64,000 bases of DNA from Tersicoccus solisilvae (GCF_014643255.1 NZ_BMJI01000001.1:434001-498000); one strand, 5' to 3'. Counted from the first letter of the stretch, positions 38,885 through 48,725 are shown. Notes: generated by a model from the sequence alone, not told the origin. Program-made: numbers and translations.

Positions 38885-40441
38885 ATGGCTCAGGACCCGC
38901 ACGAGAGTGGACGCGCCGGCGACGGCCGGCCGCAGCCGACGACGCCGGACGTGGTCGGGACGGGAGGACGGACCACGCTGACCGGACGCGACGCCGACCG
39001 GGAGCAGGGCGGCGTCGACGAGCGGCAGCGCGCCGTGGCCGGCCCGTTCACGGTGCGCGACCTGACGGTGCTCGGGTCGATCGTCGTGCTGCTGATCGGC
39101 AGCCTCATCCCGCTGATCGTGCTGTCGGACGGTTCGTTCGGCAACATGTGGAACTACGGGCTGGGTCTTCACCACGTCATCTTCGGTCTGCTGCTGCCGC
39201 TGGTGGTGGGTGGCCTGTTCGTCGCCCGGCGGCTGAGCGGCAACGACGAGGTGATCCGGATCGGTTCTTTGTCCCTGGACCAGTTCGCCTCGGTGGTGGC
39301 CTCGGTGGCCGCCGTGTTCAGCTTCCTCAGCGTCGTCAGCTTCTTCCAGGCGGGGCCGATCATCGCCCTGATCGGCGCGCTCGGGATGCTCGTCGCCACC
39401 GTCGGCGGACCCCACATCCCGGTGTTCGCCGGCGACTTCGCGGTGCGCCCGTCGGTCGAGGCGCGGCTCGTCGCCCGACCGGCGGTCCCGGCCGTCCGCG
39501 TCCCGAAGGCGCCGAAGCCGGCGACGACGGCCGCCGGTTCGTCCCATGCCGGTGCGCCGGCCGTTCCGGCCGCAGCGAACCCGGGCACGGCCGGCACCGT
39601 GATCGGTGCGGGCACGACGACGGGATCCGCCACGCCGACCCCGGCCGCGGCTTCGGGCACGCCCGCCACCGCCGCCGCCGCCCCGGTCACCGGTGCTCCC
39701 GGCGTGGGCGGCCGAGCCGCCTCGGGCACCGATCCCCGCCCCGGCCCGGACGCCGAGGGCGCCGAGCGCGTGTCCGGTGAGACCGGGGCGCCCGGTGAGA
39801 CCGGCGCGCTTGGTGAGACCGACGCGGCGGCCGCCGACGTCCTCGAGCCGGCCACCACGGGGGCCGCCCGCACGGATCTCGACGACGACACGGTCGCCCG
39901 GCCGGTTCCCGGCACCGACACCGGCAGCGGGCCCGGCATCGACGTCGACGACGCGGACACCGCGATCCGCCCGCGGGCCGGGCACCCCGAAGAGGCCGTC
40001 ATGGTGGACGACGCGGACACCGTCGTGCGGCCGTCCGGCCGGGACGCCGACGCGAATCCGGACGATCAGAGCGGCGCCACCGCCGTCGCCGCCCCGATCG
40101 GCGCCGTCGTCGACCCGTACCAGGACGACGAGCAGGACCGGGATCAGGACCTGCACGAGCACCGTATCGACGCGGCGGGCGATCGATTCGCCGCCGGTGC
40201 CGGCGAGGGAGACCGCGAGCGCGGCCGCACGGAGCGGCGGCCGGACGAGTACGAGGCGTTCTGGTTCGCCGTCGCCTACCCCCGGCCGGCCTTCGACGAG
40301 CGCACCGGCGCCCAGCAGTTCCTGCTCGAGCCGGGCGCCTGGATCCTCGCCCTCCAGGACCGTGGAACCTCGTTCGTCGTCCAGCACACGGACGGGCGGG
40401 TCGGCGTCCTCCACGACCTGAACAGCATCGAGCGTGCCTGA
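38885..40441 (+). CDS. Membrane protein with long Ala/Thr/Pro and acidic linker
   Basis: 518 residues from ATG 38885, chosen for its AGGAGG ribosome site. After a 60-residue polar N-terminus come four hydrophobic helices (about 64-86, 92-115, 128-150, 156-170). Residues 190-450 are low-complexity: Ala/Pro/Thr/Gly-rich, then acidic with repeated DDADT..RP segments. A conserved-looking C-terminal module ([21 protein letters not shown], then [31 protein letters not shown], about 455-515) probably folds. Unknown function. It overlaps nth by 8 bases, so the two are coupled. Confidence 0.75.
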   Translation: MAQDPHESGRAGDGRPQPTTPDVVGTGGRTTLTGRDADREQGGVDERQRAVAGPFTVRDLTVLGSIVVLLIGSLIPLIVLSDGSFGNMWNYGLGLHHVIFGLLLPLVVGGLFVARRLSGNDEVIRIGSLSLDQFASVVASVAAVFSFLSVVSFFQAGPIIALIGALGMLVATVGGPHIPVFAGDFAVRPSVEARLVARPAVPAVRVPKAPKPATTAAGSSHAGAPAVPAAANPGTAGTVIGAGTTTGSATPTPAAASGTPATAAAAPVTGAPGVGGRAASGTDPRPGPDAEGAERVSGETGAPGETGALGETDAAAADVLEPATTGAARTDLDDDTVARPVPGTDTGSGPGIDVDDADTAIRPRAGHPEEAVMVDDADTVVRPSGRDADANPDDQSGATAVAAPIGAVVDPYQDDEQDRDQDLHEHRIDAAGDRFAAGAGEGDRERGRTERRPDEYEAFWFAVAYPRPAFDERTGAQQFLLEPGAWILALQDRGTSFVVQHTDGRVGVLHDLNSIERA

Positions 40442-41258
40442 GCCGCGACCGGGGCGCCGGACGGGCAGCCACGCCGCGAGCCCCGAATCGCCGCTGGCGC
40501 GCAAGCGGCGAGCCCGCCGGATCAACCGGACGCTGGCCGACGCGTACCCGTACGCGGTCGCGGAGCTGGACTTCCGCAACCCGTTCGAGCTGCTCGTCGC
40601 CACCGTGCTCTCGGCGCAGACCACCGACATCCGGGTCAACGCCGTCACCCCCGCGCTGTTGGCCGCGTACCCCGACGCGCATGCCCTCGCGGGGGCGGAC
40701 GAGGTGCGGCTGCAGGAGCTGATCCAGCCGACGGGGTTCTTCCGGGCGAAGTCGCGCAGCCTGCTCGCCCTGGCCGCGAAGCTGGTCGACGAGTTCGACG
40801 GCGAGGTCCCGGCGGACCTGGACGCGCTCGTCACCCTGCCCGGTGTCGGCCGCAAGACCGCGAACGTGGTGCTCGGCAACGCGTTCGACATCCCCGGACT
40901 GACCGTCGACACGCACTTCGGGCGGCTGTCCCGGCGGCTGGAGCTGACGACGTCGGAGGACCCCGTGCAGGTGGAGCAGGACGTCGCCGAGCTGATCGAA
41001 CGGCCCGAGTGGACGATGTTCTCCCACCGGCTGATCTTCCACGGCCGCCGCGTGTGCCACGCCCGCAAGCCCGCGTGCGGTGCCTGTGTCATCGCCGGTC
41101 TGTGCCCGTCCGCCGGGATCGGCGAGACCGACCCGACCGCTGCCCGCAAGCTGCTCAAGTACGAACTCGCGCCCGGCCGGGAGGACCTGCTCGCGCGGGT
41201 GCGCGCCGGCGCCACCCGGCAGCAGCTGCGTGCCGAGGGCTTCACGCTGGGCACATGA
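40434..41258 (+). CDS. nth: Endonuclease III
   Basis: 274 residues, with an N-terminal basic extension as in mycobacterial Nth. HhH motif [12 protein letters not shown] with catalytic Lys141, catalytic Asp159 (TVDTHFGR), and a [4Fe-4S] cluster motif C208-x6-C215-x2-C218-x5-C224. A bifunctional glycosylase/AP lyase for oxidised pyrimidines. Starts at GTG 40434 within the end of the membrane protein gene; ATGA overlap with the NUDIX gene. Confidence 0.96.
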   Translation: MPEPRPGRRTGSHAASPESPLARKRRARRINRTLADAYPYAVAELDFRNPFELLVATVLSAQTTDIRVNAVTPALLAAYPDAHALAGADEVRLQELIQPTGFFRAKSRSLLALAAKLVDEFDGEVPADLDALVTLPGVGRKTANVVLGNAFDIPGLTVDTHFGRLSRRLELTTSEDPVQVEQDVAELIERPEWTMFSHRLIFHGRRVCHARKPACGACVIAGLCPSAGIGETDPTAARKLLKYELAPGREDLLARVRAGATRQQLRAEGFTLGT

Positions 41259-41941
41259 GCGCGTACACGGATCTCTCCGCGCTCGGCGCCGCCGGGGAAG
41301 CCCTGATCTCCGGCCGGTCCGCCGACCCGCAGCTCGGGCTGGATCCGGCGACCGCCCGCGCCGCCGCCGTGCTCATCCTGTTCGGGGTGCTCGACGGCCG
41401 CCCGGCCGACGCCGGTCATGCGTACGCGCCCGCCGACCTGGACGTCCTGCTGGTCGAGCGTTCGCGCCGGCTCGGGCACCACCCCGGCCAGATCGCCTTC
41501 CCCGGCGGCGGCGTGGACGCCACGGACGCGTCGGTCGAGGCGGCCGCCCTCCGGGAAGCCCGCGAGGAGACCGGGCTCGACCCGAACGGCGTCGAAGTGC
41601 TCGGCACCATGCCCGAGGTTGGCGTGCCGGTCTCGGGCTACCGGGTCACCCCCGTGCTGGCCTGGTGGGCGACCACCACCCCGGTCGCCGTCGTCGACCG
41701 CGGCGAGTCCGAGCGCGTGTTCCGGGCGCCGGTCTCCGACCTGCTGGACCCGGCCCGTCGAGTCACCGCCGTCGTCGAGCGCGGCACCCACCGGCACCTG
41801 TCACCGGCCTTCCTGCTCGGTGACGAGGAGGACGCCGGCGTCGTCTGGGGTTTCACCGGGATGCTGCTCAGCGGGGCGTTCGACCGGCTCGGCTGGACGG
41901 TGCCGTGGGACAGGACGCGCCGCATCCCCGCGCCGCTCTGA
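41255..41941 (+). CDS. CoA-pyrophosphatase-type NUDIX hydrolase
   Basis: 228 residues. It has the NUDIX-CoA motif [22 protein letters not shown] and an intact NUDIX box ending REAREETGL, so it probably hydrolyses CoA to phosphopantetheine and 3',5'-ADP. In mycobacteria the counterpart (Rv3672c) lies between nth and marP. Starts on the nth stop (ATGA). Converges with the polymerase gene with a 26-bp gap. Confidence 0.9.
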   Translation: MSAYTDLSALGAAGEALISGRSADPQLGLDPATARAAAVLILFGVLDGRPADAGHAYAPADLDVLLVERSRRLGHHPGQIAFPGGGVDATDASVEAAALREAREETGLDPNGVEVLGTMPEVGVPVSGYRVTPVLAWWATTTPVAVVDRGESERVFRAPVSDLLDPARRVTAVVERGTHRHLSPAFLLGDEEDAGVVWGFTGMLLSGAFDRLGWTVPWDRTRRIPAPL

Positions 41942-41967
41942 GGCCGTCCGACCGTCTCGTCACGCGC

Positions 41968-43605
41968 TCATTTCGCCTGGTCGTAGCTGTCCACGACGGC
42001 CACGCTCACGGGGAAGTCGTCGCGGCCGGCCCCGAAGAGCAGCGCGGACGCCGCCGCGGCCGCGTCCCGCACGGCCTCGACGACGACGTCCACCTCGTCG
42101 TCGGGTACGTGCAGGACCAGCTCGTCGTGCACGAAGAACACGAGCCGCGCCCGCCCGCCCTGATCCCGCAGCCGACGGCGCAGGTCCGCCAGCCAGCACA
42201 ACGCCCACTCGGCAGCGGACCCCTGGACGACGAAGTTGCGGGTGAACCGCCCGTTCGCTCGCAGCACCGGCTGGTCCCCCCGCGCCAGCGCCGTGCGCAC
42301 GCGTCGACCCGCCGGCGGTGAGCTGCGGCCCAGATGCGTGCTGACGGGCCGGCCCGCCTCGCCGAGCCGCGCCGCCGCCTCCACCAGGGCCACCGCCCGC
42401 GGGAAGGACCGGGCCAGCTGGGGCACGAGCCGGCCCGCCTCGCCGGTCGTCGCGCCGTACATGGCGCCCAGCATCGCGACCTTGGCCGCGGACCGTTCGC
42501 CGCCGAAGCCGCGCTCGGCGACGCCGGCGTACAGGTCCCGACCCCGGGCGGCGGCCGCCAGCGCATCGTCGACGGCGATGGCGGCGAGGACCCGCGGCTC
42601 GAGCTGCGCCGCGTCGGCGACGACGAGCCGGTGGCCCGGGTCCGCGTGCGCGGCGGCGCGGATCTGGTGCGGGATCTGCAGAGCACCGCCGCCGCTGGTG
42701 GCCCACCGCCCCGTGACGACGGCGCCGACCACGTAGTCGGGCCGGAACCGGCCGTCGCGCACCCACGCGTCCTGCCATGCCCAGCCGTTGGCGGTCAGCA
42801 GCCGGGACAGCGCCTTGTACTCGAGCAGCGGTGCGATCGCCGGATGGCTGTGCCGGGCGAGTTCCCCCTTGCGGGTGGTGGCGACCTCGATGCCCGCCCG
42901 GTGCAGAGCCCGCAGCAGGTCCTGCGGCGAGTCGGGGTTCAGGGTGGGGGCGCCCAGGGCCTCCTGCAGCACGCCGGCCAGGTGCGCCAGCTTCTGCGGG
43001 CGCTGCCCGTGCGGCACCCGGGGACCGAGGACACTCCGCAGGTAGGCGTCGTGCAGGTCGGCCCGGAACGGCAGGCCGGCGTGGTGCATCTCGGCCCCGG
43101 CCAGCGCGCCGGCCGATTCCGCGGCCAGCAGCAGGCGGAGCCGCCCCGGGTGCGCGCTGGTGGCGACCGCGGCCAGCTGAGCGCCCAGCTCGGCGACGAG
43201 GTCGGCGGGGGAGGGGTCCTGGTCGGCCGCCGGAGCCGGCTCGAAGAGGGCCGCCTGGTTCTCGTCCCGGGGCTCGGCCGCGTCCGGGTCCTCCGCGGTG
43301 CGCGGGGCGAGACGCGGATCGGGGGCGTAGCCGGCGGCGGCCGCGTCCTGGGAGAACCCGAGGATCTGCCCGCTCAGGCCGAGATCGTGCGACCGAGCCA
43401 CCGTCACCCCGCCGCGCAGCCAGCGGGGATACCAGTCCGTGGTGCGGGCGAACACCCAGCGGGTGTCCCCGATCGCCTCGCGGCGGGCGACGGCGGGGAC
43501 CACGTCGGCGGTGGCGCACCGCTGCGGCGACCCGGTGGGCGACCCGGCGTCGTCGGCGTCCTGCAGCAGGACGACGTCGCCGTCCCGGGCGACCACGGTG
43601 TACAT
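41968..43605 (-). CDS. PolA-family bifunctional 3'-5' exonuclease/DNA polymerase
   Basis: 545 residues from ATG 43605. Family A polymerase motifs: A as VVADAAQLEPRVLAAI, B as ERSAAKVAMLGAMYG (R-x3-K-x6-YG form) and C as FFVHDELVLH. The first 250 residues are in the position of a degenerate exonuclease domain, with no 5' nuclease. This is the stand-alone actinobacterial enzyme annotated as bifunctional 3'-5' exonuclease/DNA polymerase, distinct from the essential PolA. In motif A the usual DYSQIE reads DAAQLE; the catalytic first Asp remains. Repair role probable. Confidence 0.88.
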   Translation of the reverse strand: MYTVVARDGDVVLLQDADDAGSPTGSPQRCATADVVPAVARREAIGDTRWVFARTTDWYPRWLRGGVTVARSHDLGLSGQILGFSQDAAAAGYAPDPRLAPRTAEDPDAAEPRDENQAALFEPAPAADQDPSPADLVAELGAQLAAVATSAHPGRLRLLLAAESAGALAGAEMHHAGLPFRADLHDAYLRSVLGPRVPHGQRPQKLAHLAGVLQEALGAPTLNPDSPQDLLRALHRAGIEVATTRKGELARHSHPAIAPLLEYKALSRLLTANGWAWQDAWVRDGRFRPDYVVGAVVTGRWATSGGGALQIPHQIRAAAHADPGHRLVVADAAQLEPRVLAAIAVDDALAAAARGRDLYAGVAERGFGGERSAAKVAMLGAMYGATTGEAGRLVPQLARSFPRAVALVEAAARLGEAGRPVSTHLGRSSPPAGRRVRTALARGDQPVLRANGRFTRNFVVQGSAAEWALCWLADLRRRLRDQGGRARLVFFVHDELVLHVPDDEVDVVVEAVRDAAAAASALLFGAGRDDFPVSVAVVDSYDQAK

Positions 43606-43654
43606 CCCTCCATCCTGCCGTGCCCCACGGACCGTTCCCGCCCGCGTGGCTTCT

Positions 43655-43686
43655 TCCTCCCCAGGGGGCCGTCCGCGTGGGGTTGT
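43655..43686 (+). promoter_or_regulatory. Tad-locus upstream element, copy 1
   Basis: CTCCCCAGGGGGCCG followed by GCG and GTTGT; nearly the same block appears at 47681-47713 before the pilin genes. About 60 bases before ssd. Confidence 0.45.
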
Positions 43687-43742
43687 CCCCAGCCGGCCGC
43701 GCCGCCGTGGCCGCCGGAACGGTCGCGGGAGCACGGTGGGGC

Positions 43743-45008
43743 ATGGCTCTCACCTCTGCGAGCACCCGCGAGTCGCGTCGCGACGCCCGGCACCGGACCC
43801 GTGACGGGACCGGTGACCGAACGGCGGATCCGGCGGCGGCCGGGGGCACGGCCTCATCGGTGCCGCGGTCCGGCACCTCGGCGGGGTGGGTGCCGCCGCC
43901 GGCGTCGAGCGGGGTGGTCGCGGTCACCGGGTCCGACCTGTTGCGCACGGAGATCGAGAGAGTGGCCTCGGCCGCGGGCCGGCCCGTCACGCTGGTGTCC
44001 TCCGCCGACGAGCCCGCGGCGTCGGCGGTGCTCGGCGCCGCGGCGGTCGTCCTGCTCGGCAGCGACGTCGCACTCGCCGGTCTCCATCACCACCGCGACC
44101 GCGAGGGACCCGACCGGCCGCAGGCGCCGTGGCCGGGTGCCACCATCGTCGTCGGCCTCGCCGGTGAGGGAGCCGCGCTGTGGGACGCGGCCGGGCACTG
44201 GGGCGCCGACCGGGTCGCCGTCGTCCCCGAGGGGTCGGCCTGGCTGGTCGACCTGCTCGGGGAGGTCATCGGCGCGCCGGACGGTGCCCGGACCGGCGCC
44301 CGCGGCGGACCCCGGGGTGCAGGCGCCCTGGTCGGGGTGATCGGCGGGTGCGGCGGGGTGGGGGCGACCTCGGTGTGCGTGGCGGTGGCCGCGGCCGCGC
44401 GCCGGCTCGGCGTCACCTGTCTGCTCGTCGACGCGGACCCGCTCGGTCCCGGCCTGGACACCCTGCTGGACGCCGCGGACGAGCCGGGCCTGCGTTGGCC
44501 GGACCTGAGCGAGGCCGCCGGCCGCATCCCGGGCGATCATCTGGGGGACGCCGTGCCGCGGGCCCAGGGGCTGCCCCTGCTCTCCGGCCGGGTGGACGCC
44601 GTGCCGCTGCGGGTACGGGAGGCGGTGACGGCGGCCGCACGGGAGGTGTTCTCCGTGACGATCGTCGACGTCGGCCGTGACCGGGCCGCCGTGCGGGACT
44701 GGTCCCGGTTGCTCGACCTGACGGTGCTCGTCCTGCCGGCGTGGGAGGCCGCCACGCACACCCCGGCCGCGGCCAGGGGGCTCGACCCGGAGCGGCTGCT
44801 CGCCGTCATCGCCGGCACCCCGCCGGACGGGCTCGATCCGGAGCTGATCGCGATGGCGGCCGGCGCACGGCACTACGTCCCGTGGCCGAGGCTGGCGACG
44901 GTGGGGCGGCGCCTGCGCTCCGGGCGCCCGCCCACCGAGCTGGTGGGCCGTCGATGCCTGGCTCCCGAGGCGATCCTGCACGCCGCCCGCTGGGGTGCGC
45001 CGCGATGA
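43743..45008 (+). CDS. ssd: Ssd/TadZ-like septum site-determining protein
   Basis: 421 residues. A receiver-like N-terminal part is followed by a ParA/MinD-type ATPase domain from about residue 200. The deviant Walker A reads GGCGGVGATSV, lacking the Lys usual in ParA/MinD, as in CpaE/TadZ proteins; LLVDADPLGPGLD is the Walker A' region and VTIVDVGRD the Walker B. In actinobacteria Ssd (Rv3660c) heads the Tad pilus locus and influences septum placement. Start ATG 43743; ATGA overlap with tadA. Confidence 0.9.
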   Translation: MALTSASTRESRRDARHRTRDGTGDRTADPAAAGGTASSVPRSGTSAGWVPPPASSGVVAVTGSDLLRTEIERVASAAGRPVTLVSSADEPAASAVLGAAAVVLLGSDVALAGLHHHRDREGPDRPQAPWPGATIVVGLAGEGAALWDAAGHWGADRVAVVPEGSAWLVDLLGEVIGAPDGARTGARGGPRGAGALVGVIGGCGGVGATSVCVAVAAAARRLGVTCLLVDADPLGPGLDTLLDAADEPGLRWPDLSEAAGRIPGDHLGDAVPRAQGLPLLSGRVDAVPLRVREAVTAAAREVFSVTIVDVGRDRAAVRDWSRLLDLTVLVLPAWEAATHTPAAARGLDPERLLAVIAGTPPDGLDPELIAMAAGARHYVPWPRLATVGRRLRSGRPPTELVGRRCLAPEAILHAARWGAPR

Positions 45009-46231
45009 GCGGGCCCACGGACCGGGGCGGCCTGCGTCCGGGGTTGTCGGCGGCCGCCGGACTCATCCGGGACCACGGCACGCCCGTCACTCCGGCGAGT
45101 GTCGCCCGCGCCCTGGCCGACACCGGCAAGCTGCTCGGGTCGACCGGCACCCTCGTGGCCATCGACGAGATCACGGCGGAACTGACCGGTCTGGGCCGGC
45201 TGGCCCCGCTGGCCCGCGACGTGGCCACCACCGACATCGTCGTCAACGGTCCCGACGCCGTCTGGGTGGACCGGGGCCGCGGCATGGAGCGGACCGCCGT
45301 GCGGTTCGGGTCGGAGGCCGAGATCCGCGCTCTCGCGGTCCGTCTCATCGGTGCCGCCGGCGGGCGGCTGGACGACGGGCGGCCCACTGCCGACGCGCAG
45401 CTGGCCGGGGGGACGCGGATCCACGCGGTCCTGCCCCCGATCTCGGTGACGGGGACGCTGCTGTCCGTGCGGTTGCAACGGCACCGGCGGGCGGATCTCG
45501 CGGATCTGGTCCGCGCCGGGATGGTCGCGGATCGCGACGCGGACCTGCTCCGTGCCGTCATGGCGGCTCGCCGGAACCTCCTGATCAGCGGGGCCACGGG
45601 CAGCGGCAAGACCACCCTGCTGGCGGCGCTCCTCGGGGAAGCGGACCGGGGCGAGCGACTGGTGCTGATCGAGGACGTCGCCGAACTGGAACCCGACCAT
45701 CCGCATACGGTGCGGCTGCAGTGCCGGCGCGGGAACGTCGAGGGCGCCGGCGCGGTCGAGTTGACCGATCTCGTACGTCAGGCGCTCCGGATGCGCCCGG
45801 ACCGGCTCGTCGTGGGGGAGTGCCGCGGGGAGGAGGTCCGCGACCTGCTCGGCGCCATGAACACCGGGCATCGCGGCGCGGGTGCCACGGTGCACGCCAA
45901 CACCGGTGCCACCGTGCCCGCCCGGCTGGTCGCGTTGGGGGCGCTCGCCGGCTGGTCGCCGGAGACCACGGCCCTGCAGTGTGTCTCCGCCCTGGACCTG
46001 GTCATCCATCTGACGCGCGACGCCGACGGCCGGGCCGTCACCGATCTCTCCGTCCTCAGCCTCGACGAGCGGGGCCGACTCCGTTCCGACTCGGCGCTGC
46101 ACGCGCCGTCCGTCGCCGCGGCCCGCTCCGGTCTCTCTCGCGGTCCGGCCTGGGAACGCCTGACCTGCCTGCTCGCCGCCGACCCGGTCGACGAGGGCGA
46201 CGGGATCGTCCGCCAGGGGGCGACCCCGTGA
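45005..46231 (+). CDS. tadA: TadA/CpaF family secretion ATPase
   Basis: 408 residues. N-terminal helical part, then the VirB11/GspE-type ATPase with TTDIVVNGPDAVWVDR, Walker A SGATGSGKTTLL, Asp box LVLIEDVAELEPDHPHTVRL, Walker B-like RLVVGECRGEEVRDLLGAMNTGH, and the conserved GATVHAN. Powers Tad pilin assembly at the inner face of the membrane. Coupled to ssd and tadB (stop/start overlaps). Confidence 0.95.
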   Translation: MSGPTDRGGLRPGLSAAAGLIRDHGTPVTPASVARALADTGKLLGSTGTLVAIDEITAELTGLGRLAPLARDVATTDIVVNGPDAVWVDRGRGMERTAVRFGSEAEIRALAVRLIGAAGGRLDDGRPTADAQLAGGTRIHAVLPPISVTGTLLSVRLQRHRRADLADLVRAGMVADRDADLLRAVMAARRNLLISGATGSGKTTLLAALLGEADRGERLVLIEDVAELEPDHPHTVRLQCRRGNVEGAGAVELTDLVRQALRMRPDRLVVGECRGEEVRDLLGAMNTGHRGAGATVHANTGATVPARLVALGALAGWSPETTALQCVSALDLVIHLTRDADGRAVTDLSVLSLDERGRLRSDSALHAPSVAAARSGLSRGPAWERLTCLLAADPVDEGDGIVRQGATP

Positions 46232-47040
46232 CGGGGCCGCTGACCGCCCTGCTCCTCGCCGTCGCGGTGCTCCTCGGGACGGCGCCGGCCGGGCCACGGA
46301 GACACGGTGCCGGACCCGACAGGCACGACGCGGGGCGACCGGGCGCGCCGATCCGGAACCGGGTGCGGAACCGGGCCCCGGCCGTCGCCGACCTGGACGA
46401 GCAGGTGCGGACCCTGCGACAGATCAGTGCGCTACTGGCGGCGGGCCGGCCGCTGACCACGGTGTGGTCGGACGTGCTCACCGGCCGAGCGGCCGCAGCC
46501 GCCGCGGCACGCTCGTCGACCGCCGTCGTCGCCAGCCGTGCGCAGCGCGCACCCGCGGCGGGGACCGGCGCGGTGGAGGCGGTCCTGCGCGCCGCCGAAC
46601 GGGCGGCGCGATGGGGTCACGACCCGACGGAGGCGCTGCGGGCCGCCCGTCATTCCCCGGTGGCGGCCCGCGGGGCCGCTGGCCGCGCCGTCGCCCGGGC
46701 CCTGGCCGACGGCTGGGCCGGGCTGGCGGACTGCCTCGACATCGCCCGGGCGACCGGTGCGCCGCTCGCCGGCCTGCTCGACCGGTTCGCCGCGGCCCAG
46801 GCCGATGCGCGAGCCGCCGACGCGGCGCGAGCCGCCGCCCTCGCCGGGCCCGCCGTGACGGTCAGGATCCTGCGCTGGCTGCCGGTCGCGGGGCTCGGGC
46901 TCGGGATCCTGATGGGCACCGATCCGGTGCACGTGCTGACGACGACGCCGGCGGGCTGGGTGCTGGCGGCGCTGGCCGCCGTCCTGATGGTCGCCGGTCA
47001 TCTCTGGGTCCGCCGCATGCTGACGGTCGCGGCGGCCTGA
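46228..47040 (+). CDS. tadB: TadB-like type II/IV secretion F-domain protein
   Basis: 270 residues, GTG start overlapping the tadA stop (GTGA). An N-terminal helix, an Arg/Ala-rich linker, the cytoplasmic F domain with LRQISALLAAGRPLTTVWSDVL and ALADGWAGLADCLDIARATGAPLAGLLDRFA, and two C-terminal helices. Platform protein of the pilus machine. Confidence 0.85.
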   Translation: MTGPLTALLLAVAVLLGTAPAGPRRHGAGPDRHDAGRPGAPIRNRVRNRAPAVADLDEQVRTLRQISALLAAGRPLTTVWSDVLTGRAAAAAAARSSTAVVASRAQRAPAAGTGAVEAVLRAAERAARWGHDPTEALRAARHSPVAARGAAGRAVARALADGWAGLADCLDIARATGAPLAGLLDRFAAAQADARAADAARAAALAGPAVTVRILRWLPVAGLGLGILMGTDPVHVLTTTPAGWVLAALAAVLMVAGHLWVRRMLTVAAA

Positions 47041-47056
47041 CGATGCGGGCGCGATC

Positions 47057-47668
47057 GTGGTGACCGGGGCGCTGGTCGCCCTGCTGTGCGGCGTCGCCGT
47101 CGTCGTGGGTGGGCCCGCGCGTGCGCGGCCGTCCCGAAGACCGGACCGTCACGTCACCGTCCCCCGGCGAGACGGTGCCGGGGCAGTGCGGTCCCGGCCC
47201 GATGCCGCGCTCCTGCTGGACCTGATGGCGGCGATGTTCGAGGCCGGCGTGTCGATCGACCACGCCCTGGAGCTGCTGTCCCGCCTGCACCCGGACACGG
47301 TGGGGCCGCCCCTGGGACGCGTCGTCGGGGCGCGTCGTCTGGGGGCCGACTGGCCGGCCGCCGTCGCCCTGGCGACGAACGCGGCGCACGCCGGCTCCCG
47401 GGGGCGCGGGGACCGCGTCACCCTGGCGGTGATCGGTCCACTGCTCGAGGCGGTGGTCTTCGCCGCGACCACCGGCGCGCCCTCCGCGGCCCTGCTCCGC
47501 TCGCGCGCCGTCGATCTGCGGGGCAGTCGCCGGCAGGAGACGGAACGGCGCGCCGCCTCGCTCGGCGTGCGGCTCGTGCTGCCCCTCGGCCTGTGCCAGC
47601 TGCCCGCCTTCCTCTGCCTCGGGGTCGTCCCGGTCGTCCTCGCCCTGCTGCCCGCCCTCGGCTCCTGA
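47057..47668 (+). CDS. tadC: TadC-like F-domain protein
   Basis: 203 residues from GTG 47057. N-terminal helix, F domain (LLLDLMAAMFEAGVSIDHALELLSRL ... GAPSAALLRSRAVDLRGSRRQETERRAASLGVRLVLPLGLCQLPAFLCLGVVPVVLALL) ending in two helices. Partner of TadB. Short compared with Caulobacter TadC, usual for actinobacteria. Confidence 0.85.
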   Translation: MVTGALVALLCGVAVVVGGPARARPSRRPDRHVTVPRRDGAGAVRSRPDAALLLDLMAAMFEAGVSIDHALELLSRLHPDTVGPPLGRVVGARRLGADWPAAVALATNAAHAGSRGRGDRVTLAVIGPLLEAVVFAATTGAPSAALLRSRAVDLRGSRRQETERRAASLGVRLVLPLGLCQLPAFLCLGVVPVVLALLPALGS

Positions 47669-47680
47669 AGCCGGTCGATC

Positions 47681-47713
47681 TCCCTCCCCAGGGGCCGCCG
47701 GCGCGCGAGTTGT
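47681..47713 (+). promoter_or_regulatory. Tad-locus upstream element, copy 2
   Basis: CTCCCCAGGGGCCG followed by GCGCG and GTTGT, matching the block before ssd. About 96 bases before the pilin gene, in a 140-bp gap. Confidence 0.45.
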
Positions 47714-47808
47714 GCACCATCGCGGGAAGGTCACTTCACCCGTCGACCGCACCGGCCGACGCTGGGATCAGCGGCCGTCGCCCGACGGCCCCGACGAGAG
47801 GATTAGTC

Positions 47809-48288
47809 ATGTCTCAACACGCGCTTCGCGCGCCACTTCCCGACACGTTGCTGGCGGATTACCCCGGCGCGCGGCGGTCGTCCCTGGAGGACGGGCCGGC
47901 GGGCCGGACCGACGACACCGACGTGCGCCGCGTGATCCGGCTCGACGAGCACCGGGCCCGCCGCGACCCGGTGGTCGACCGCATCCCGGCGGTCCTCCCG
48001 GCGACGGGCGACGGCGGTGACGCCGCCGACGTCTTCGCGGCGCAGCCCCGCCGGCCGGCCCGGGGCAGCGGACGTCGCCGGCTCGCCGGGGCCGTGCGTC
48101 GGGCACTGCCGGCCCTGGTCGCGTTTTGCCGGCGGATCGCGCACGGCGACGCGGGGATGGCGACCGCCGAGTACGCCATCGCGACCCTGGCGGCCGTCGG
48201 CTTCGCGGGCCTGCTCGTGCTCATCCTCAAGGGCAACGAGGTCAGGGGCCTGCTCACGGCCATCATCCGGCAGGCCCTCGGCGGTTGA
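47809..48288 (+). CDS. DUF4244 (Flp pilin-like) protein with N-terminal extension
   Basis: 159 residues from ATG 47809. The C-terminal 50 residues are the DUF4244/Flp pilin-like unit: basic HGDAG, then MATAEYAIATLAAVGFAGLLVLIL and a polar tail. The prepilin cleavage would fall at the Gly-Met junction. The first 105 residues are an uncommon extension, acidic then Arg-rich (RRPARGSGRRRLAG), where most relatives have 15-30. No better start with a ribosome site was found, although GAGAGGA lies 8 bases before this ATG. It is probably the major pilin of the Tad system. Confidence 0.8.
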   Translation: MSQHALRAPLPDTLLADYPGARRSSLEDGPAGRTDDTDVRRVIRLDEHRARRDPVVDRIPAVLPATGDGGDAADVFAAQPRRPARGSGRRRLAGAVRRALPALVAFCRRIAHGDAGMATAEYAIATLAAVGFAGLLVLILKGNEVRGLLTAIIRQALGG

Positions 48289-48289
48289 G

Positions 48290-48724
48290 GTGCTCGCGAG
48301 CAGAGCCCGGGGCGATCGGGGCGCGGTGACGGCGGAGCTGGCGGTCGCGCTGCCCGCCGTCGTCCTCGTCCTCGGCCTCCTCGTCACGGGCGCTGCCGCC
48401 GGGACGGCCCAGGTCCGGGCGGAGGGCGCCGCCCGCGCGGCCGTCCGCGCGCTGGCTCGCGGCGAGTCGGAGGGGGTGGCGCGGGGGCTGGCCGGGCAGC
48501 AGGCGGGGCCGGACGCGCGGGTCTCCGTGGGCGCCGACGGGCCGCTGGTCCGGGTGCGCGTGGAGCAACGTGTCCCGGTCGTCGCCGGTGTCGTCCTGCC
48601 CCTGACCGTGGTCGCCGAGGCCACCGGCTTACGGGAGACCGGGAACGCCGCTGGTCCCCGGTCCCGTCCCACACCGCCACGGCCGGCGTTCGCGGCCGGT
48701 TCCGGCCGGACGGTGGGGATCTGA
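48290..48724 (+). CDS. TadE-like minor pilin
   Basis: 144 residues, GTG start one base after the pilin stop. RGDRGAVTAELAVALPAVVLVLGLLV is a TadE prepilin signal with cleavage before AVTAE or VTAE and conserved Glu+5, followed by a helical body (ALARGESEGVARGLAG) and an extracytoplasmic domain. A pseudopilin of the Tad pilus (Rv3655c position). Confidence 0.85.
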   Translation: MLASRARGDRGAVTAELAVALPAVVLVLGLLVTGAAAGTAQVRAEGAARAAVRALARGESEGVARGLAGQQAGPDARVSVGADGPLVRVRVEQRVPVVAGVVLPLTVVAEATGLRETGNAAGPRSRPTPPRPAFAAGSGRTVGI

Positions 48725-48725
48725 C

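Noticed and set aside
38885-40441. Secreted or cell-wall protein from the Thr/Pro/Ala-rich tract
   Set aside because: There is no signal peptide or sorting signal; four helices come first and the tract looks like a cytoplasmic linker, so only a membrane-protein call is made.
42777-43742. N-terminal extension of Ssd by 322 codons
   Set aside because: That part is antisense to the PolA-family gene and has no family similarity; ATG 43743 gives the usual Ssd length.
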